A program made the translations under genes and the position numbers. This document shows, in pieces, positions 61,753 to 64,000 of a DNA stretch of 64,000 nucleotides (position 1 is its first letter; the number at the start of each line of letters is the position of its first letter). The notes under the pieces are model-generated. The model ran no database searches. It had not been told where the DNA came from and worked only from the letters and a program-made list of their open reading frames with translations. Source of the stretch: Haemophilus haemolyticus_M (GTDB lineage: Bacteria > Pseudomonadota > Gammaproteobacteria > Enterobacterales > Pasteurellaceae); contig NZ_QQGD01000008.1 of NCBI RefSeq assembly GCF_003490935.1, positions 14,477 to 78,476 on the forward strand, written 5' to 3'.

Positions 61753-61835
61753 TAAGTTTTTGAATTTAAAGGGCTTCATCGTTGATGAAGCCTTACCCTT
61801 ATATAAACTGATATTAAATAAACAAGGTTATAATA

Positions 61836-63938
61836 ATGGCTCGTACAACCCCTATTGAAAGATATCGTAATATCGGTATCAGTGCGCACATTGATGCGGG
61901 TAAAACCACTACTACTGAGCGTATCTTATTCTATACTGGTGTTAGCCACAAAATCGGTGAAGTGCACGATGGTGCAGCAACGATGGACTGGATGGAACAA
62001 GAACAAGAGCGTGGTATCACCATTACCTCTGCGGCAACTACCGCATTTTGGTCAGGTATGTCACAACAGTTCCAACAACACCGTATCAACGTTATCGACA
62101 CCCCGGGACACGTAGACTTTACCGTTGAAGTAGAACGTTCTATGCGTGTTCTTGATGGTGCGGTAATGGTGTACTGTGCGGTAGGTGGTGTTCAACCACA
62201 ATCCGAAACTGTATGGCGTCAAGCTAACAAATACCAAGTGCCACGTATCGCGTTCGTTAACAAAATGGACCGTACTGGTGCGAACTTCTTACGCGTAGTT
62301 GAACAATTAAAAACCCGTTTAGGTGCCAACGCAGTTCCTCTTCAACTTCCAATCGGCGCAGAAGAAAGCTTCACCGGTGTAGTTGACTTGATCAAAATGA
62401 AAGCGATTAACTGGAACGAAGCTGACCAAGGTATGACCTTCACCTATGAAGATGTACCTGCAAATATGCAAGCAGACTGCGAAGAATGGCGTCAAAACCT
62501 TGTTGAAGCAGCGGCTGAAGCATCTGAAGAATTAATGGAAAAATACCTTGGCGGTGAAGACTTAACTGAAGAAGAAATTAAGTCTGCATTACGTCAGCGT
62601 GTATTAGCAAATGAAATTATCTTAGTAACCTGTGGTTCTGCGTTCAAAAACAAAGGTGTTCAAGCTATGCTAGATGCCGTTGTTGAATATTTACCAGCGC
62701 CAACAGATATTCCGGCGATCAAAGGTATCAATCCAGATGAAACTGAAGGCGAACGTCATGCAAGTGATGAAGAACCATTCTCTTCATTAGCATTTAAAAT
62801 TGCAACTGACCCGTTCGTAGGTAACTTAACATTCTTCCGTGTATATTCTGGTGTTATTAATTCTGGTGATACAGTATTAAACTCTGTACGTCAAAAACGT
62901 GAACGTTTTGGTCGTATCGTACAGATGCATGCTAACAAACGTGAAGAAATTAAAGAAGTTCGTGCAGGTGACATCGCAGCTGCTATCGGCTTAAAAGATG
63001 TAACTACTGGTGATACATTATGTGCAATTGAAGCACCAATTATCCTTGAGCGTATGGAATTCCCAGAGCCAGTAATCTCTGTTGCGGTAGAACCAAAAAC
63101 TAAAGCTGACCAAGAAAAAATGGGCTTAGCATTAGGTCGTTTAGCACAAGAAGACCCTTCATTCCGTGTTCACACTGATGAAGAATCTGGTGAAACCATC
63201 ATTTCTGGTATGGGTGAATTACACTTAGATATCATCGTTGACCGTATGAAACGTGAGTTTAAAGTGGAAGCTAACATCGGTAAACCACAAGTATCTTACC
63301 GTGAAACTATCCGCACTCGTGTTAATGATGTGGAAGGTAAACACGCAAAACAATCTGGTGGTCGCGGTCAATATGGTCACGTTGTTATCGACTTATATCC
63401 ATTAGACCCAGAAGGTCCTGGTTACGAGTTCGTGAACGAAATCAAAGGTGGTGTAATTCCTGGTGAATACATTCCTGCCGTTGATAAAGGTATTCAAGAA
63501 CAACTTAAATCTGGTCCATTAGCGGGCTACCCAGTAGTAGATCTTGGTGTACGTTTACACTTCGGTTCATATCATGATGTTGACTCATCTGAATTAGCGT
63601 TTAAATTAGCCGCTTCTTTAGCATTTAAAGCAGCGTTCGCTAAAGCAAACCCAGTTCTACTTGAGCCAATCATGAAAGTTGAAGTAGAAACTCCACCTGA
63701 ATATGTTGGTGATGTAATCGGTGACTTAAGCCGTCGTCGTGCTATGGTGAACGGTCAAGAAGCGAATGAGTTCGTTGTTAAGATCGATGCTGAAGTTCCA
63801 CTTTCAGAAATGTTTGGCTATGCAACAGACTTACGTTCACAAACTCAAGGTCGTGCATCATACTCAATGGAACCGTTAAAATATGCTGAAGCTCCAACAA
63901 GTGTTGCTGCTGCAGTAATTGAAGCGCGTAAAAAATAA
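61836..63938 (+). CDS. fusA: elongation factor G
   Basis: 700 residues. It is the GTPase that drives translocation. The P-loop A-H-I-D-A-G-K-T lies at about residue 17, D-T-P-G-H near residue 88 and N-K-M-D near residue 142. Domains II-V follow in order. It is third in the str operon; tuf would be expected next but the window ends. Confidence 0.98.
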   Translation: MARTTPIERYRNIGISAHIDAGKTTTTERILFYTGVSHKIGEVHDGAATMDWMEQEQERGITITSAATTAFWSGMSQQFQQHRINVIDTPGHVDFTVEVERSMRVLDGAVMVYCAVGGVQPQSETVWRQANKYQVPRIAFVNKMDRTGANFLRVVEQLKTRLGANAVPLQLPIGAEESFTGVVDLIKMKAINWNEADQGMTFTYEDVPANMQADCEEWRQNLVEAAAEASEELMEKYLGGEDLTEEEIKSALRQRVLANEIILVTCGSAFKNKGVQAMLDAVVEYLPAPTDIPAIKGINPDETEGERHASDEEPFSSLAFKIATDPFVGNLTFFRVYSGVINSGDTVLNSVRQKRERFGRIVQMHANKREEIKEVRAGDIAAAIGLKDVTTGDTLCAIEAPIILERMEFPEPVISVAVEPKTKADQEKMGLALGRLAQEDPSFRVHTDEESGETIISGMGELHLDIIVDRMKREFKVEANIGKPQVSYRETIRTRVNDVEGKHAKQSGGRGQYGHVVIDLYPLDPEGPGYEFVNEIKGGVIPGEYIPAVDKGIQEQLKSGPLAGYPVVDLGVRLHFGSYHDVDSSELAFKLAASLAFKAAFAKANPVLLEPIMKVEVETPPEYVGDVIGDLSRRRAMVNGQEANEFVVKIDAEVPLSEMFGYATDLRSQTQGRASYSMEPLKYAEAPTSVAAAVIEARKK

Positions 63939-63951
63939 TTTTTGTAAACCA

Positions 63952-63980
63952 GCGGTATAAAACATGATTTTTTATACCGC
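63952..63980 (+). terminator. hairpin after fusA
   Basis: GCGGTATAAAA / TTTTATACCGC stem; the right arm runs into ACCGCACTT. The T run is part of the stem, so it may be a weak or partial terminator. Confidence 0.55.
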
Positions 63981-64000
63981 ACTTCTTAGGAAACATTAGC

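Noticed and set aside
1..64000. CRISPR array, prophage, rRNA operon or complete insertion sequence
   Set aside because: I looked for regularly spaced repeats, integrases, transposases and rRNA and found none.

Overview
The window looks like chromosome of a Haemophilus species, either H. influenzae or a close relative such as H. haemolyticus. DNA is AT-rich, and the Haemophilus uptake signal AAGTGCGGT / ACCGCACTT occurs many times on both strands, inside genes and in terminator hairpins. Genes and their local order are typical Pasteurellaceae. No prophage, rRNA operon, CRISPR array or complete insertion sequence is visible.

Layout. 1-6.7 kb: ygfZ (cut by the window edge), yicC, tyrP, a UPF0114 membrane protein, rmuC and a di-haem peroxidase. 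7.0-9.3 kb: norB, a quinol nitric oxide reductase behind a likely FNR site. 9.5-11.2 kb: a sodium-dependent amino-acid transporter with a 31-residue partner. 11.4-25 kb: branched-chain amino-acid genes (ilvG, ilvM, ilvD, ilvA, ilvC, ilvY) interrupted by dnaE and a phosphohexomutase gene. 25-31 kb: ilvY, an EamA transporter, glpE, an ABC-F gene, yrdD, tsaC and aroE. 31-37.4 kb: a DUF3800 gene, tag, an LPS glucosyltransferase with a 13-G tract, waaA, coaD, a small lipoprotein and rep. 37.5-39.6 kb: an autotransporter. 39.9-46.4 kb: an accessory redox and metal island. 46.4-64 kb: ordinary housekeeping DNA (rimO, mgtC family, asd, pldB-like, three tRNAs, glmU, rplJ-rplL, purB, hflD, trpS, dusA, a ClC channel, rpsL-rpsG-fusA).

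The part most worth study is the island at about 40.6-46.4 kb. It holds a GlxA-type regulator and a secreted metallo-beta-lactamase-fold protein between two 58-base direct repeats. Each repeat carries an Actinobacillus-type uptake word (ACAAGCGGTC) at one end and the Haemophilus word at the other. Next comes a terminator hairpin carrying the Neisseria uptake word (GCCGTCTGAA). Then come an ohr gene frameshifted beside its catalytic cysteine and two diverged copies of the ohr-araC promoter region. Between those copies lie a GC-rich ABC-ATPase fragment, an inverted-repeat element, a very AT-rich cadD-like gene and an NnrS-like fragment. It reads as stepwise assembly by natural transformation, with DNA from more than one genus.

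Other notable points: the 13-G tract places stop codons just downstream in both alternative frames of the LPS glucosyltransferase gene, so on/off switching is predicted. A palindromic element of about 500 bases separates ilvY from its probable operator at ilvC. A second inverted-repeat element sits inside the ilvGMDA cluster. Two tRNA-Arg genes differ by one compensated base pair.
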